Assembly (NCBI GenBank): GCA_011372845.1
Contig: DSAI01000168.1
Span: forward strand, 1-8,345
DNA: 8,345 nt
Direction: 5' to 3'
DNA from: Actinomycetota bacterium
GTDB taxonomy: Bacteria; Actinomycetota; Coriobacteriia; Anaerosomatales; Anaerosomataceae
Shown here: in pieces, positions 7,077-8,345 of the stretch
Layout of the letters: each line of letters opens with the position of its first letter
Position numbering within the stretch: position 1 is the stretch's first letter
Made by a program: the position numbers and the translations under genes
The notes under the pieces: generated by a model
Database searches by the model: none
Seen by the model: the letters and a program-made list of their open reading frames with translations, nothing else
What the model was told of the DNA's origin: nothing

Positions 7077-7085
7077 TGCCCGTAT

Positions 7086-7105
7086 CGTTCACCGGCGGCC
7101 GAACG
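7086..7105 (-). other. Upstream leader hairpin before the LCP gene
   Basis: CGTTC (7086-7090) and GAACG (7101-7105) are exact reverse complements around a 10-base GC-rich interior that can add a short CC/GG pairing. It is the first of three hairpins that follow the candidate promoter on the minus strand. Five base pairs alone is weak; it is listed because of its company. Confidence 0.3.
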
Positions 7106-7132
7106 GACGTCGAGCGTGTCCGCTGACCGTCT

Positions 7133-7144
7133 CCATGCGCATGG
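7133..7144. promoter_or_regulatory. Perfect 12-bp palindrome, candidate operator
   Basis: CCATGCGCATGG is perfectly self-complementary. It begins about 4 bases past the expected minus-strand transcription start, at roughly +5 to +16, a position where a bound dimeric repressor would block transcription. About two perfect 12-bp palindromes are expected by chance in a window this size, so only the location makes it notable. No regulator gene is present in the window. Confidence 0.35.
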
Positions 7145-7154
7145 GGTAGCACGC

Positions 7155-7163
7155 ATGATAGCA
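7155..7163 (-). promoter_or_regulatory. Candidate extended -10 promoter for the LCP gene
   Basis: On the minus strand the sequence reads TGCTATCAT: a TGn extension followed by TATCAT, which matches the -10 consensus at five of six positions. No clear -35 box is seen, which extended -10 promoters can tolerate. Start of transcription would be near 7148, giving an unusually long leader of about 200 bases before the GTG at 6947. It suggests the LCP gene can be transcribed separately from the aminotransferase gene upstream. Confidence 0.45.
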
Positions 7164-7219
7164 CTCGCCCCTCACGCACCTGCGATCCAGGACGCCGGAG
7201 CGACCCGACGACGCAACCG

Positions 7220-8341
7220 TCAGGCGCCGCCCAGCGCCCTCCTCACGACCGCCGCGACCTCTTCCTGCTGTTCCCGTGTGATGCCCGGGAAACACGGCAG
7301 TGCGAACGTGCGCGAATCACACGACTCGGCCACCGGAAGCGCCGGACGCACGAAGCCGTCCACGTGGTCGAACGCCTCCTGCTCGTGGAGTGCCAGCGGG
7401 TAGTAGAGCGCGGTGCCGATACCGGCTTCCTTCAGTGCGCCCATGACCGTCTCGGCAGCCTCCACACTCTCCGTCTTCACGATGTAGAGGTGATAGACGG
7501 CATCGCCGAAGTCACGCGCGACCGGAAGGTCCAAGCCGTCCACGCCGGCAAGAAGCTCGCTGTAGACCGCTGCTGCCGCGCGACGCTCGCCGTTCCAGCG
7601 GTCGAGATGCGGCAGCTTCACGAGCAGGATCGCCGCCTGCAGCGCGTCGAGGCGCGAGTTGGTGCCGAAGGCGTCGTGGAAGTACTTCTTGCTGGTGCCG
7701 TGGCTCGCGAGCTTGCGGGCACGCGCAGCCAGATCGGCATCGTCGGTGGTTATCATCCCGCCGTCGCCGGCCGCCCCGAGGTTCTTGCTGGGGAAGAACG
7801 AGAACGCGGCTGCGTGCGCGAGCGACCCGGCGCGCCTGCCCTTGTAGGTGGCCCCGATCGCCTGGCAGGCGTCCTCGATCACGGCGACACCGTGACGCTC
7901 GGCGATCTCCACCAACGGATCCATGTCCACGCACTGCCCGAAGATGTGCACGGGAAGGATGGCCTTGGTGCGCGGGGTGATGGCCGCCTCCACCTGCGAG
8001 ACGTCCATGTTGTAGGTGCCGGGCTCGATGTCCACGAACACGGGCGTGGCGCCCACGTGATGGATGCACTCCACGGTGGCCCAGAAGGTGAAGGGCGTGG
8101 TGATGACCTCGTCGCCCTTGCCGATGCCCATCGCCGCCATGATCAGGAACAGGGCGTCGGTACCGTTGCCGCATGCAACCGCGTGCGACGTGCCGCAGTA
8201 CCCGGCGACAGCCTCCTCGAACCCCTTGACCTTGGGGCCGCCGATGAACGCCGCATTGGCCATCACATCGCCGATGGCGGCATCGAGCTCGGTTTGCAGC
8301 TCGCGGTACTGGGCCTTGAGGTCGAGCAGAGGGACACCCAT
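7220..8341 (-). CDS. DegT/DnrJ/EryC1/StrS family sugar-nucleotide aminotransferase
   Basis: A 373-residue cytoplasmic PLP enzyme that transfers an amino group, usually from glutamate, to a keto-sugar nucleotide. Visible elements are the opening VPLLDLKAQYRELQTELD, the phosphate-binding GNGTDAL (58-64), FTFWATVE, FVDIEPGTYNMD, PVHIFGQ, the cofactor-contacting EDACQA with Asp157, and SFFPSKNLGAAGDGG with Lys186 as the Schiff-base lysine. Length is typical and all catalytic residues are present. The opening and the lysine loop resemble WbpE-type enzymes, which make the 3-amino group of UDP-2,3-diaminoglucuronate derivatives; a WecE-, DesI- or PerA-like substrate remains possible. The ATG at 8341 aligns with the family N-terminus, but only 4 bases lie upstream in the window, so its ribosome site and promoter cannot be seen. 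The final codons carry GGCGC/GCGCC repeats (7223-7238) that could form a small 3' hairpin. The LCP gene follows 272 bases downstream on the same strand. Confidence 0.92.
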   Translation of the reverse strand: MGVPLLDLKAQYRELQTELDAAIGDVMANAAFIGGPKVKGFEEAVAGYCGTSHAVACGNGTDALFLIMAAMGIGKGDEVITTPFTFWATVECIHHVGATPVFVDIEPGTYNMDVSQVEAAITPRTKAILPVHIFGQCVDMDPLVEIAERHGVAVIEDACQAIGATYKGRRAGSLAHAAAFSFFPSKNLGAAGDGGMITTDDADLAARARKLASHGTSKKYFHDAFGTNSRLDALQAAILLVKLPHLDRWNGERRAAAAVYSELLAGVDGLDLPVARDFGDAVYHLYIVKTESVEAAETVMGALKEAGIGTALYYPLALHEQEAFDHVDGFVRPALPVAESCDSRTFALPCFPGITREQQEEVAAVVRRALGGA

Positions 8342-8345
8342 CGCA

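Noticed and set aside
6948..7219. Possible tRNA or known riboswitch in the largest gap
   Set aside because: No cloverleaf arms, T-loop consensus or recognised riboswitch core could be found by eye; only simple hairpins are supported.
7223..7238. GGCGC/GCGCC stem at the end of the aminotransferase gene as a terminator
   Set aside because: Only 5 bp, located within the last codons, and no U-run follows on the minus strand.

Overview
The window is GC-rich (roughly two thirds G+C by eye, not computed) and densely coding. It looks like part of a cell-surface polysaccharide locus from a high-GC Gram-positive bacterium, most likely an actinobacterium. The taxonomic hint comes from the LytR-CpsA-Psr (LCP) protein with a C-terminal LytR_C domain, the GTG starts and the codon bias. 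The class cannot be fixed from this sequence alone.

Layout: two convergent gene groups. On the plus strand, an oligosaccharide-lipid flippase (96-1595) overlaps by 4 bases a family 4 glycosyltransferase (1592-2809). A 202-base gap with two strong GC hairpins and a weak -10-like motif follows. Then come UDP-glucose 6-dehydrogenase (ugd, 3012-4325) and, 4 bases later, a second glycosyltransferase of the WbuB-like GT4 type (4330-5547). On the minus strand, a DegT/DnrJ/EryC1/StrS sugar aminotransferase (8341-7220) lies upstream of an LCP ligase-type protein (6947-5553). The two groups meet tail to tail with only 5 bases between stop codons.

The genes fit one pathway. Ugd would supply UDP-glucuronate, and the PLP aminotransferase would make an amino-sugar nucleotide. 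The glycosyltransferases would assemble a lipid-linked repeat unit at the inner membrane face, and the flippase would move it outward. The LCP protein would attach the finished polymer to the cell wall. An initiating phosphoglycosyl transferase and a polymerase are not in the window and may lie outside it.

No tRNA, rRNA, CRISPR array, insertion sequence or phage gene was seen. The least explained stretch is the 272-base gap before the LCP gene (6948-7219). It carries an extended -10 motif on the minus strand, a perfect 12-bp palindrome just past the expected transcription start, three inverted repeats in the presumed leader and a short overlapping upstream ORF. It is the best candidate here for undescribed regulation. 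Otherwise this is a recognisable polysaccharide cluster, and I found no evidence of a new enzymatic or defence system.
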